From the NCBI RefSeq assembly GCF_049898325.1, contig NZ_JAFCXL010000020.1:1-64000 (forward strand): DNA of 64,000 nt, written 5' to 3'. The position numbers and the translations under genes were made by a program. Source of the DNA: JAFCUW01 sp049898325 (GTDB taxonomy: Bacteria > Pseudomonadota > Gammaproteobacteria > Burkholderiales > Burkholderiaceae_D). The notes beneath the pieces were generated by a model. It saw only the letters and a list, made by a program, of their open reading frames with translations, searched no databases and had not been told where the DNA came from. This document shows positions 16,500-24,072 of the stretch, piece by piece (positions within the stretch are counted from its first letter, which is position 1; the number at the start of each line of letters is the position of its first letter).

Positions 16500-17999
16500 A
16501 TGACTACTTCGAAGCGCAAGAATCTTTGGCTTGCCACCACCATCTCGACGCTGGTGCTAGCAGGAGCATTCGCCCCAGCCCAGGCGTCGAGCCACCGCGA
16601 GGCGCCATTCATCACCAAATCGCCCAAGGTCGACGGTACCGACTTCTACATGTTCCGCAGCTACGCGCCCAATCGCGACGGCTTCGTCACCATGATCGCC
16701 AACTACCAGCCCTTCCAGGATCCCCAGGGCGGGCCGAACTTCTACCAGTTCGACGAAAATGCATTGTATGAAATTCACATCGACAATACCGGCGACGGCA
16801 AGGACGATCTGACATTTCAGTTCCGTTTCAAGAGCACGTCGAAAAAAACCGCCCTGACCATCGGCGGCAAATCGGTGCTGATCCCGCTGATTAACTCGTC
16901 GACCATCTCCGGCGTCAATCCAGCCGCGCTCAATGTGCGCGAGACCTTCACGGTCGACATAGTCAAGGGCGACCGCCGCGGCGGCGTGCGCACCCGCCTG
17001 TCGTCGACCAGCGGCGGTGTCACCGAATTCGACAAGCCCGTCGACAACATCGGCAACAAGACCTTCGGCGGCGCTGCCGGCTACGAGACCTATGCCAACA
17101 GCCATATCTATGACGTGTCCTTCGGCAGCTGCGGCGCCGGCCGGGTGTTCGTCGGCCAGCGCAAGGAGCCGTTTTATATTGCAGTCGGAAAAATCTTCGA
17201 CCTGTTCAACCTCAATCCGCTGGGCGCTGAATCGGCCGGCAATACCAACGATCTCGAAGGCAAGAACGTCAGCTCGATCGCCATTGAAGCGCCGATCGCC
17301 TGCCTGACCAATGGCACCGAGCCCGTCATTGGCGGCTACGCCACCGCCAGCCTGCGCCAGGCCCGCCTGATCAATGGCGCGCCCGCGACCGGCTTGAACA
17401 ATGCCAGCAAGGAAGGCGGCGCCTGGGCCCAGGTGTCGCGCGTGGGCATGCCGCTGGTCAATGAAGTGATCATCGGCCTGGACGACAAGGACAAGTTCAA
17501 CGCCTCCAAGCCCGTCAACGACGCCCAGTTCCTCAGTTATGTCACCAACCCCGTGCTGCCGGCCGTGGTCGAGACCTTGTTCCCCACCGCCAAGGCGCCC
17601 ACCAACTTTCCCCGCACCGACCTGGTCGCCGCCTTCCTGACGGGTATCGCCGGCGTCAACCAGCCAAAAACGGTCTCGCCGTCGGAAATGCTGCGCCTGA
17701 ACACGTCGATCGCACCGACCGCCGCCGCCGCCCAGCTCGCCCTCGGCGTGGCCGCTGGCGACAATGCAGGCTTCCCGAATGGCCGCCGGCCAGGCGATGA
17801 CGTCGTCGATGTCTCGCTGCGGGTGGCGATGGGCGCCCTGTGCGTGCTCACTGGCAGCGCCGACAGCCTGAAAGTGGGCTGCAAACCGGCCGACGCGCCA
17901 GCCGGTGCGGCCAAGCTGACCGATGGCGTGCGCAAGAGCGCGGCCGACTTCAAGCCGGGCTTTCCTTATCTGAACACGCCGCTGCCAGGCAGCCAGTGA
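16500..17999 (+). CDS. Exported DUF4331 protein
   Basis: The 499-residue protein begins with a clear Sec signal peptide (LWLATTISTLVLAGAFAPAQA, cleavage after AQA near residue 29). The DUF4331 opening follows: SSHREAPFITKSPKVDGTDFYMFRSY. The DUF4331 fold covers most of the chain, with FDENALYEIHIDNTGDGKDDLTF-type repeats. The biochemical role of the family is unknown; such proteins are secreted or periplasmic. A GGAACGCAG stretch precedes the ATG. It is the first gene of a run with a small lipoprotein, a TPR protein and a HupE-like membrane protein. Confidence 0.88.
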   Translation: MTTSKRKNLWLATTISTLVLAGAFAPAQASSHREAPFITKSPKVDGTDFYMFRSYAPNRDGFVTMIANYQPFQDPQGGPNFYQFDENALYEIHIDNTGDGKDDLTFQFRFKSTSKKTALTIGGKSVLIPLINSSTISGVNPAALNVRETFTVDIVKGDRRGGVRTRLSSTSGGVTEFDKPVDNIGNKTFGGAAGYETYANSHIYDVSFGSCGAGRVFVGQRKEPFYIAVGKIFDLFNLNPLGAESAGNTNDLEGKNVSSIAIEAPIACLTNGTEPVIGGYATASLRQARLINGAPATGLNNASKEGGAWAQVSRVGMPLVNEVIIGLDDKDKFNASKPVNDAQFLSYVTNPVLPAVVETLFPTAKAPTNFPRTDLVAAFLTGIAGVNQPKTVSPSEMLRLNTSIAPTAAAAQLALGVAAGDNAGFPNGRRPGDDVVDVSLRVAMGALCVLTGSADSLKVGCKPADAPAGAAKLTDGVRKSAADFKPGFPYLNTPLPGSQ

Positions 18000-18033
18000 T
18001 ATTTTCCACCCACGACTATCCCCAGGAGCATGC

Positions 18034-18303
18034 ATGAAACTTCGATCCACTAAGGGGCGCCAGCGCGCTGCCCTGGTTGGCGCCGCCGTGCTGGCGGCCG
18101 CCGTCCTGGCCGCCTGCGGCGGCAGCAGCAACCATGGCACGCCGCTCACGGGCGGCCCCGGCCAGGTCGACCCGGTCGACGCTTTTTTCGCCCTGGTCCA
18201 GGGCCAGGTGTCGCTGGTGGCCGAAACCATCACCGAGCCGGTCGACATCGACGGCCTCACCGCCACCTCCAATGAAGACAAGGAACCGACAGCGCTGCCG
18301 TAA
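18034..18303 (+). CDS. Small lipoprotein downstream of the DUF4331 protein
   Basis: This 89-residue product has a lipoprotein signal: a charged start (MKLRSTKGRQR), a hydrophobic stretch and the lipobox LAAC at about residues 25-28, followed by GGSSN. The mature part is only about 60 residues, acidic, with VDAFFALVQGQVSLVAET as the one helical segment. AGGAG at 18024-18028 fixes the ATG at 18034. Position and spacing (34 bp after the DUF4331 stop) suggest it is co-transcribed and works with that exported protein. Family not recognised. Confidence 0.75.
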   Translation: MKLRSTKGRQRAALVGAAVLAAAVLAACGGSSNHGTPLTGGPGQVDPVDAFFALVQGQVSLVAETITEPVDIDGLTATSNEDKEPTALP

Positions 18304-18323
18304 GGCTGGCGCCGCCGTGTGAG

Positions 18324-18378
18324 CTGCCGTTCGCGGCAGTCGCTGGAATCGTGCTTGCGCAGGTTCCAGCTTTTTTTT
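18324..18378 (+). terminator. Intrinsic terminator after the DUF4331-lipoprotein pair
   Basis: Two hairpins follow the lipoprotein stop. The first is CTGCCG-TTCG-CGGCAG (18324-18339) with a stable UUCG-type loop. The second, GCTGGAA (18342-18348) with TTCCAGC (18364-18370), is directly followed by eight T residues (18371-18378). It sits only 12 bp before the TPR gene start, so it would end or attenuate transcription into that gene. Confidence 0.75.
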
Positions 18379-18389
18379 GCAAGGACCGC

Positions 18390-19592
18390 ATGAATTTCCG
18401 TATCAATCGCCGCCTGCCGGCATTGCCCGTGTTGCTGTTAGTGGCGGGATTGCTCGCCTGCTGCGCCGACGCCGTGGCAATACCGCATATCCCCACCGAC
18501 GGCAAGCAGGTCGTCGAACGCCTGCCCGGCCGCACCGACCCGGCCCAGCGCGAGCTGCTGCGCCTGCGCGCCGCGCTGGCGGCCAATCCGACCGAGCTGG
18601 CCGCCGCCGCCCGGCTGGCGCGCCGCTACATCGAACAGGCGCGCACCGACGGCGACCCCCGCTATCTCGGTTACGCGCAGGCGGCCTTGCAGCCGTGGTG
18701 GAACGCGCCGGCGCCGCCCGACGAGGCGCTGGTGCTGCGCGCCACGCTGCGCCAGAGCACCCACCAGTTCGCGCTGGCCCTGCAGGACCTCGATATCGTG
18801 GTGCGACGCGACAGCGATAATGTGCAGGCCTGGCTGACCCGCGCCACGGTGCAACTGGTCACCGGCGACCACGCCGGCGCCCGCGCCAGCTGCATGCGCC
18901 TGCATTCTCGTGCGAGCGCGCTGGTGATCGAGACCTGCCTGGCCAACATCGCCAGCGTCAGCGGCCAGGCCCGTGCCAGCTACGTGCGCCTGAAGGGGGC
19001 GCTGGCCACCGCCAGCGGCGCCGATCCGGCCATCAAGCGCTGGGTCGAGACGCTGCTGGCGGAAATGGCCGAGCGGGCCGGCCAGGACGCCGAGGCAGAA
19101 GCGTATTACAGGAAAGCGCTGGCCGAGCCGGCGCCAGACAGCTACCTGCTGGGCGCCTGGTGCGACTTCCTGCTCGACCGTGGCCGCGCCCCGGAGGTCA
19201 TCACGCTGCTCAAGGACCGGACCCGCGTCGACGCCCTGCTGCTGCGCTACGCGCTGGCCCTGAAGGCCGTGGGCGCGCCCACGGCGCAGGCGCAGGCGGC
19301 GGTCCTGGCCAGCCGCTTCGAGGCCGCCATGCTGCGCGGCGACACCGTGCACCAGCGCGAGCAGGCCCGCTTCGAGCTGGCCTTGCGCGGCGACGCCACC
19401 AGGGCCACCCGGCTGGCGCTGCTGAACTGGGCGGTACAGAAAGAGCCTGCCGACCTGCGCATCCTGGTCGAAAGCGCCGCCGCCAGCGGCGACCGGCTGG
19501 CCGCCAGCACGGCTGGCGAATGGATCGCGCGCACCGGCATCGAAGAACGCGCCATCACGGCGCTGCTGCCGGCATTGCGGGGGCGGCCATGA
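18390..19592 (+). CDS. Exported TPR-repeat protein
   Basis: I start at ATG 18390, which follows AAGGA at 18381-18385; an upstream in-frame start overlaps the terminator. The 400-residue product has a signal peptide (LPVLLLVAGLLACCADAVA; LLAC could serve as a lipobox near residue 20) and then alpha-helical TPR-like repeats from about residue 50 to the end. Recognisable repeats include QAWLTRATVQLVTGDHAGA and AEAYYRKALAEPAPDSYLL. It is probably a periplasmic or membrane-anchored scaffold. Its TGA overlaps the ATG of the HupE-like gene (ATGA, 19589-19592), so the two are translationally coupled. Confidence 0.82.
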   Translation: MNFRINRRLPALPVLLLVAGLLACCADAVAIPHIPTDGKQVVERLPGRTDPAQRELLRLRAALAANPTELAAAARLARRYIEQARTDGDPRYLGYAQAALQPWWNAPAPPDEALVLRATLRQSTHQFALALQDLDIVVRRDSDNVQAWLTRATVQLVTGDHAGARASCMRLHSRASALVIETCLANIASVSGQARASYVRLKGALATASGADPAIKRWVETLLAEMAERAGQDAEAEAYYRKALAEPAPDSYLLGAWCDFLLDRGRAPEVITLLKDRTRVDALLLRYALALKAVGAPTAQAQAAVLASRFEAAMLRGDTVHQREQARFELALRGDATRATRLALLNWAVQKEPADLRILVESAAASGDRLAASTAGEWIARTGIEERAITALLPALRGRP

Positions 19593-20761
19593 TGTGCGCT
19601 CAGTGGCGCGCGCAGTGGCGCGGTTTGAAGGGCGCGCTGGCACTGGCGCTGCTGCTCTCGTCGACGCTGGCGGCGCCGCCCGCGCTGGCGCACAAGCCAA
19701 GCGACAGTTATCTGATCCTGAAGGTACAGGGCACGCAGGTGACGGGCCAGTGGGACATCGCCCTGCGCGACCTCGACATGGCGATCGGCCTCGATGCCGA
19801 CGGCAACGGCGAGCTGACCTGGGACGAGGTCAAGGCGCGCCATCCGGCCATCGCCGCCTATGCGCTCTCGCGCCTGGCGGTGGGTGTCGACCAGGGCGCC
19901 GCCTGCACCATGCGGGTGAGCGAACAACTGCTCGACGATCACAGCGACGGCGCCTACGCGGTGCTGCGCCTGGCCGGCGCCTGCCCGGCCGCGCCCGCTG
20001 CCATCGTGGTCGATTACCGGCTGCTGTTCGATATCGATCCGCAGCACAAGGGCCTGCTACGGCTCGAGCACGATGCCAGCACCTCTACCGCCATCTTCGC
20101 CGCCGACACACCGCGCCAGGTGCTCACGCTGGCCGGCGCCTCGCGCTGGCGCCAGTTCGGCGACTACGTCCGGCACGGGGTCTGGCACATCTGGATCGGT
20201 TTCGACCACATCCTGTTCCTGCTGGCGCTGCTGCTGCCGGCCGTACTGGTGTTCAGGGACGGCGCCTGGCAGGGCGGCGCCAGCGCCCGGGCCGCTGCCG
20301 TGGACGTGCTGAAAATCGTCACCGCGTTCACGCTGGCCCATTCGATCACCCTGAGCCTGGCGGTGCTGGGGGTGCTGGCGCTACCCTCGCGGCTGGTGGA
20401 AGCGGCGATCGCCCTGTCGGTGCTGCTGGCGGCCCTGAACAACCTGTGGCCCGTGTTCCAGCGTCGCCGCGCGGCGGCCGCCTTCGCCTTCGGCCTGCTC
20501 CACGGCTTCGGCTTTGCCAGCGTGCTGCTCGACCTGGGATTGCCGGTGTCGAACCTGCTGCTGTCACTGGTGGGTTTTAATGTGGGAGTAGAACTGGGCC
20601 AACTGGCCATCGTGGCGCTGTTCCTGCCGCTCGCCTTCGCCGTCAGGAACAGCGCCGCCTACCGCAAGCTGGTGCTGGCGGGCGGCTCGGCGCTGATCGC
20701 CGTCGTCGCGACGGTGTGGCTGCTCGAGCGCGTGCTGGACCTGAAAATCATCAGCCCATGA
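19589..20761 (+). CDS. HupE/UreJ-family membrane protein
   Basis: The 390-residue protein has a signal peptide ending near ALAHKPSD and a periplasmic domain of about 160 residues containing an EF-hand-like loop (DADGNGELTWDEV, about 70-82). A HupE/UreJ_2-type membrane domain with about six segments follows: FGDYVRHGVWHIWIGFDHIL, FTLAHSITLSLAVLG, FGLLHGFGFASVL, VGFNVGVELGQ. The intramembrane His residues in those motifs suggest metal (often nickel) handling, but function in this subgroup is not established. It is coupled to the TPR gene. The 3' end runs into a 15-bp tandem repeat. Confidence 0.85.
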   Translation: MMCAQWRAQWRGLKGALALALLLSSTLAAPPALAHKPSDSYLILKVQGTQVTGQWDIALRDLDMAIGLDADGNGELTWDEVKARHPAIAAYALSRLAVGVDQGAACTMRVSEQLLDDHSDGAYAVLRLAGACPAAPAAIVVDYRLLFDIDPQHKGLLRLEHDASTSTAIFAADTPRQVLTLAGASRWRQFGDYVRHGVWHIWIGFDHILFLLALLLPAVLVFRDGAWQGGASARAAAVDVLKIVTAFTLAHSITLSLAVLGVLALPSRLVEAAIALSVLLAALNNLWPVFQRRRAAAAFAFGLLHGFGFASVLLDLGLPVSNLLLSLVGFNVGVELGQLAIVALFLPLAFAVRNSAAYRKLVLAGGSALIAVVATVWLLERVLDLKIISP

Positions 20762-20808
20762 GCCATCAGCCCATGCGTCATCAGCCCATGCGTCATCAGC
20801 CCATGCGC
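20749..20808. repeat. 15-bp tandem repeat, four copies
   Basis: Four head-to-tail copies of CATCAGCCCATGCGT occur at 20749-20763, 20764-20778, 20779-20793 and 20794-20808. The first and last vary at their ends. The first copy contains the last codons and stop of the HupE-like gene, so the array begins inside the gene and extends toward the accessory patch. Confidence 0.9.
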
Positions 20809-20816
20809 GCGCTCAC

Positions 20817-20853
20817 GGGGTTTCAGCTGCAGTGGAACGGAAAACCGGCTTAA
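20817..20853 (-). repeat. Boundary repeat, copy 2 (inverted), left edge of accessory patch B
   Basis: The core TGCAGTGGAACGGAAAACCGG lies at 20828-20848, the exact reverse complement of the 21-base core of copy 1. Flanking GGGGTTTCAGC and CTTAAG also match the reverse complement of copy 1 with few changes. With copy 3 it forms an inverted pair around patch B. Confidence 0.8.
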
Positions 20854-20945
20854 GCCCTTGGGGAGCCGCTGATTTATTCGGCGGCTCCAGTTCCAGCCAG
20901 TGCCATGACCTGAGACCATAGCGTTACGTTCTCTGCCTGCCACCG

Positions 20946-21062
20946 ATGATGCAAAAAAGCGTCTCCGACCTCGGATACGCCGCCAAGAAAAAGCGCACGC
21001 GGCGCGACCGACTCCTCGCTGAAATTGACAGCGTGACGCCGTGGGGCAAGCTGCACGTTTAA
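20946..21062 (+). pseudogene. IS5-type transposase N-terminal fragment
   Basis: A 38-codon frame (MMQKSVSDLGYAAKKKRTRR..., ending in TAA) matches the start of IS5-family transposases (YAAKKKRTRRDRLLAEID, VTPWG). The remaining ~290 residues are absent, and RHS-type sequence follows immediately. An 8-bp hairpin (GGAGCCGC/GCGGCTCC, 20862-20888) lies just upstream. It is an inert remnant. Confidence 0.65.
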
Positions 21063-21066
21063 CTCG

Positions 21067-21820
21067 ATGGCGGATTTTCCCGTCACCACGCTGACCAAAG
21101 CCAATCCATCTTACAACGCCTTCAATACCGGCGGCGTGGAAGCATTGCGCGCATCGGCGAGCCGGGACACCGCGGCTGCCGTGAATCGAGGCACCGATGC
21201 TACTGGCGGCGGTCCCATCTTTCGCCTCCCACGCAATGAGGTCTGGCTGCTGCCGCCCCTGGTGACTGACCGTTTTGGCAACTCGGTCCCTTATACCTGC
21301 GATCCGGCGCATCCGGGCAAGCTGATGTCGATCACGAGCAGTCAATCGCCATCCAGAACCATCACGCTCACTCATGCGGGGCCCGATGCCAACGGCTTCA
21401 TGCGGTGCAGACGGTCAGCGACGGCAGCCGAACCTGCAGCGCGTCTGGCGCCGGTCAATCAGCGCATCACCAGCCAGCAGGGCGCGACCTTCACCTGGAC
21501 GGCTGGCGAGTTCGACGAATATGCGCATCCGAGACTGGTGACCCGTACCAGCAGCCTGAACCCTGGCCGGAGCGAGCGCACCGTTTTCGACAACCACATC
21601 GGCCGTTGGATACCAGGCCAAACGACCTCCGTCACCGAGATCAACACCAACAAGGTGATGGTCTTGAACGTCATCAACGCAAGCACGGGCTTGATCGAGT
21701 CGGTCTCGCAGTTTGGACACCTGAACCAATCGATGACATACAACACCGACGGCACCTTGCTCACAAAATCGGACGGCTTGCAACATGCCACCAGGTTTGA
21801 CAACTGGAAGCGCGGCATTC
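21067..21820 (+). pseudogene. RHS/YD-repeat protein fragment (5' part)
   Basis: The frame from 21067 encodes RHS-like sequence without the N-terminal region of a real RHS protein. Typical parts are RTVFDNHIGRWIPGQTTSVTEI, SQFGHLNQSMTYNTDGTLLTKS and FDNWKRGIP. The stretch around 21400-21480 appears out of register, suggesting a frameshift. At about 21820 the sequence changes abruptly into an IS4-type transposase. RHS proteins form shells that deliver C-terminal toxins; this piece cannot do so. Confidence 0.65.
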
Positions 21821-22363
21821 CGCGATCGGCGCGACGCCATCGACTACGAGTGCCCGGCGACGGCACAAACGGTGCGCCTGGTGCGTCACATCGCCAGCAC
21901 CGGCAAGGTGCGCGTACTGATGACCAATCTACTCGACCCGGCGGCGTTTCCGGCCCACGAGTTTGGCGACCTGTACCACCAACGCTGGCGCATTGAGGAG
22001 GCCTTCAAACGCCTCAAGCACCGGCTCAATCTCGAGCACGTCTCCGGCCTGTCGCAGCAGGCGGCGTTGCACGACTTCGACGCCAAGATCGTTTGCGACA
22101 ACCTGCAGTCCCTGGCGACAGAAACGGCGCTGCGCGAGGCGGCGTTGCCGCCGACCCGGCGCATTAACCGCGCCGCCGCCCACTCCATTCTCAAACCACT
22201 ACTGCCTGCGCTGCTGCTTGGCGCCGACATCGCCACGCGGCTGGGCGAGGCGCTACGATTGATCGCGGGCCGCACCTACTCGCACCGCCCTGGCATCATC
22301 AAATCGACGCCTCGGGTCCCACGTCCGAAATCGCACAAGTTCATGAGCCAGAAGCCGTGCTGA
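21815..22363 (+). pseudogene. IS4-family transposase C-terminal fragment
   Basis: The frame ending at 22363 carries the C-terminal part of an IS4-type DDE transposase: LYHQRWRIEEAFKRLKHRLN is the Y-(2)-R-(3)-E-(6)-K signature, followed by ALHDFDAKIVCDNLQSLA. The N-terminal half with the two catalytic Asp residues is missing; it joins RHS sequence at about 21815-21823. The tail ends SHKFMSQKPC. RHS-like sequence resumes straight after the stop, so the IS landed in, or recombined with, an rhs gene. Confidence 0.75.
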
Positions 22364-22371
22364 GGCGCGGC

Positions 22372-22771
22372 GCTGCTAAGTTCAGTGGATTGATCACCGA
22401 CCCGATGGGCCTGCGCACCACCCTGTACTATGACAGCGGCGGCCGTCTGAACCGTATCGTCTATCCCGTTGCGCCGGGAGAGTCCGGCTGGAATGACACG
22501 ACCCTGACGCTTAGCCAGATCAATGGCAGCGAGTTTGACCTGCCGCGCTTTCAACGTACTTCTTTCCGAAGTTGGTGGTCAACCGAAGGAAACTGATCTG
22601 GTTATAGTGACGAAGAAAGACGGTAACAAGGTCGCGGCTGAGTAAGGTTATAAAGATGCGCATGATGCAAAAGACGGATGGGGAGATAGTAAGGTCAATA
22701 TCTATACCGACAAAACCACTGGTCGACGGTGGCTTTGGAATGGAGCAAGGGGTAGTCAAAAGGATCCATGA
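22372..22771 (+). pseudogene. RHS repeat fragment with broken C-terminal toxin tip
   Basis: Sequence to 22594 reads in one frame as YD/RHS repeat (LITDPMGLRTTLYYDSGGRL, YPVAPGESGWND). From about 22535 another frame carries a plausible toxin tip (FNVLLSEVGGQPKETDLVIV, TKKDGNKVAAE), then a TAA at 22643-22645. It continues in the same frame with GYKDAHDAKDG, GDSKVNIYTDKTTGRRWLWN and GARGSQKDP, stopping at TGA 22769-22771. So at least one frameshift and one nonsense codon separate shell and tip. The tail resembles C-termini of RHS polymorphic toxins; the activity class is not identified. Its stop overlaps the ATG of the next gene, as toxin-immunity pairs often do. Confidence 0.55.
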
Positions 22772-23181
22772 TGAAAAATGACACCGGTAGAGCAAAATGT
22801 GTATCGCTGACGATAAGAGGCTTCACCAGTCAAGCGCAGGAGGTTGCTGATTTGATTGGTGTACAAAGTTCGCACCAAGGAAATGTGGGCGAACTTGTGC
22901 GGCCTTATGTCAAAACCTTATTAACTCGTTCTTATGTTCAATATACTATTGAATATTCGAACGAGGTTGCTTTGTCTGAGATGCTGGCGCCGTTGATTCA
23001 AAAGTTGGGCGGAACACAGAACTTGATTGATGTACAAGGCAAAGTTAAGGCGGAATTTCTAGAATTACATTTTGATTTGCCTTCGATATCGTCCGAATTT
23101 CCGCAAGATGGCTATTTTTCAAATTCTGATATTCAGATTTGCTCTGAGCTAAATACTTCTATTTCACTCGGCTTTTTTTAA
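22768..23181 (+). CDS. Putative immunity protein (DUF4279-like) for the RHS tip
   Basis: This intact 137-residue ORF starts at ATG 22768, overlapping the TGA of the RHS tip (an ATG at 22771 is also possible). GC is far lower than in the core, typical of polymorphic toxin cassettes. The opening (CVSLTIRGFTSQAQEVADLI, then a GVQSSHQGN loop) and the internal repeat-like half (LSEMLAPLIQKLGGTQNLID) resemble DUF4279-type proteins found as immunity partners. It has no signal peptide or membrane segment. The immunity role is inferred from position, overlap and composition. Confidence 0.55.
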   Translation: MMKNDTGRAKCVSLTIRGFTSQAQEVADLIGVQSSHQGNVGELVRPYVKTLLTRSYVQYTIEYSNEVALSEMLAPLIQKLGGTQNLIDVQGKVKAEFLELHFDLPSISSEFPQDGYFSNSDIQICSELNTSISLGFF

Positions 23182-23605
23182 GGAGGGCTATCTGGCATTC
23201 GAGGGAGTAACTGATTTTTAGAGCAACCAACGGGGTCAGTGCCTAAATTCACGCACGAGCTAAGCGATTCGCAGTCAGTACAAAATGGTTTTCTCCTATT
23301 TTGTACTGACATGTTGGTGCTGTCCTCGTTGCTTTGCGGAACTACTCTCAGGCGCTGGCGCGCAGGCCATAGAAACCGCGAGTCATGCGCACTGGGCGCG
23401 CTCATGCCTCGGTTGCTGCCGCGCTACGTTGGCCATCACACCACCCCCAGCAACCACAACCCTCCCCCCACCATTAACTATTAGGCAAACAAACGCTTGC
23501 CTCGCGCGCACCCGAGCCAAAATCGCGTCTGGGAAAAATTTCGCTCTTTACACACCGTCAGCCAGGGAAAACCCGCGCTAGGTCAGGGTGCCGTCCCGGC
23601 TCCCC
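23182..23605. other. Non-coding debris right of the immunity gene
   Basis: No supported gene. It holds the palindrome at 23274-23310 and an unusual C-rich stretch near 23440-23475. Short ORFs here are low-complexity and have no ribosome sites. Composition shifts back toward the core near 23590. Confidence 0.5.
23274..23310. repeat. 13-bp perfect inverted repeat
   Basis: GTCAGTACAAAAT (23274-23286) and ATTTTGTACTGAC (23298-23310) are perfectly complementary, with an 11-nt loop. No T-run follows. It could be an IS or REP-like end, or a protein-binding palindrome. Confidence 0.75.
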
Positions 23606-23635
23606 CTTAACCCGGGTTTCCGTTCCACTGCACCT
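23606..23635 (+). repeat. Boundary repeat, copy 3, right edge of accessory patch B
   Basis: The core CCGGGTTTCCGTTCCACTGCA (23612-23632) differs from copy 1 by one base. Flanking CTTAAC and CCT also match. It joins directly to the truncated DoxX-like gene. Confidence 0.8.
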
Positions 23636-24006
23636 CCCCCCCTCACCCGGCGCCGGCGCCTGCTGGCGGCCCTGTTCGTCGCCACCGGCCTGCTCCACTT
23701 CATCGCGCCGCGCAGCTACCAGGCGGTGGCGCCGGCCTGGCTGCCCTGGCATGCGGCGCTGATGGCCGTGAGCGGCGCCGCTGAAATCGCCGGTGGCCTG
23801 GGCGTGCTGGTGGCGCCATTGCGGCGCGCGGCCGGCTGGGGCCTGATCGCCCTGTCGATCGCGGTGTAGCCGGCCAATGTGCAGATGTTGCAGGACGGCC
23901 TGGCCGCGGGCCACCCGGCCTGGCAGCTTGCCTTGCTGGCGCGGCGCTGCCGCTGCAGGCGGTGCTGGTGTGGTGGATCTGGCGGGTGGCCGCACGCCGC
24001 CGCTGA
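23636..24006 (+). pseudogene. Decayed DoxX-like membrane protein gene
   Basis: Translation gives a DoxX-type membrane protein: RRRLLAALFVATGLLHFIAP, LPWHAALMAVSGAAEIAGGL, WGLIALSIAV, PANVQMLQDG, and in another frame LPLQAVLVWWIWRVAARRR before a TGA at 24004. Three lesions are visible. The start codon is gone because copy 3 of the boundary repeat abuts codon ~5 of the expected N-terminus. A TAG lies at 23867-23869, where related proteins read through to PAN. A one-base deletion near 23945 shifts the frame before the last helix. The gene is therefore inactive. Confidence 0.75.
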
Positions 24007-24072
24007 GCGCGGTTTATACTGGCAGGCCCGCATCGACACCTTGCACGATGCTTGGCCCAGCAGGAGAGTGCC

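Noticed and set aside
20946..22363. A functional insertion sequence in the accessory patch
   Set aside because: The IS5-type piece is only the N-terminus and the IS4-type piece only the C-terminus; neither has a full transposase or paired ends.
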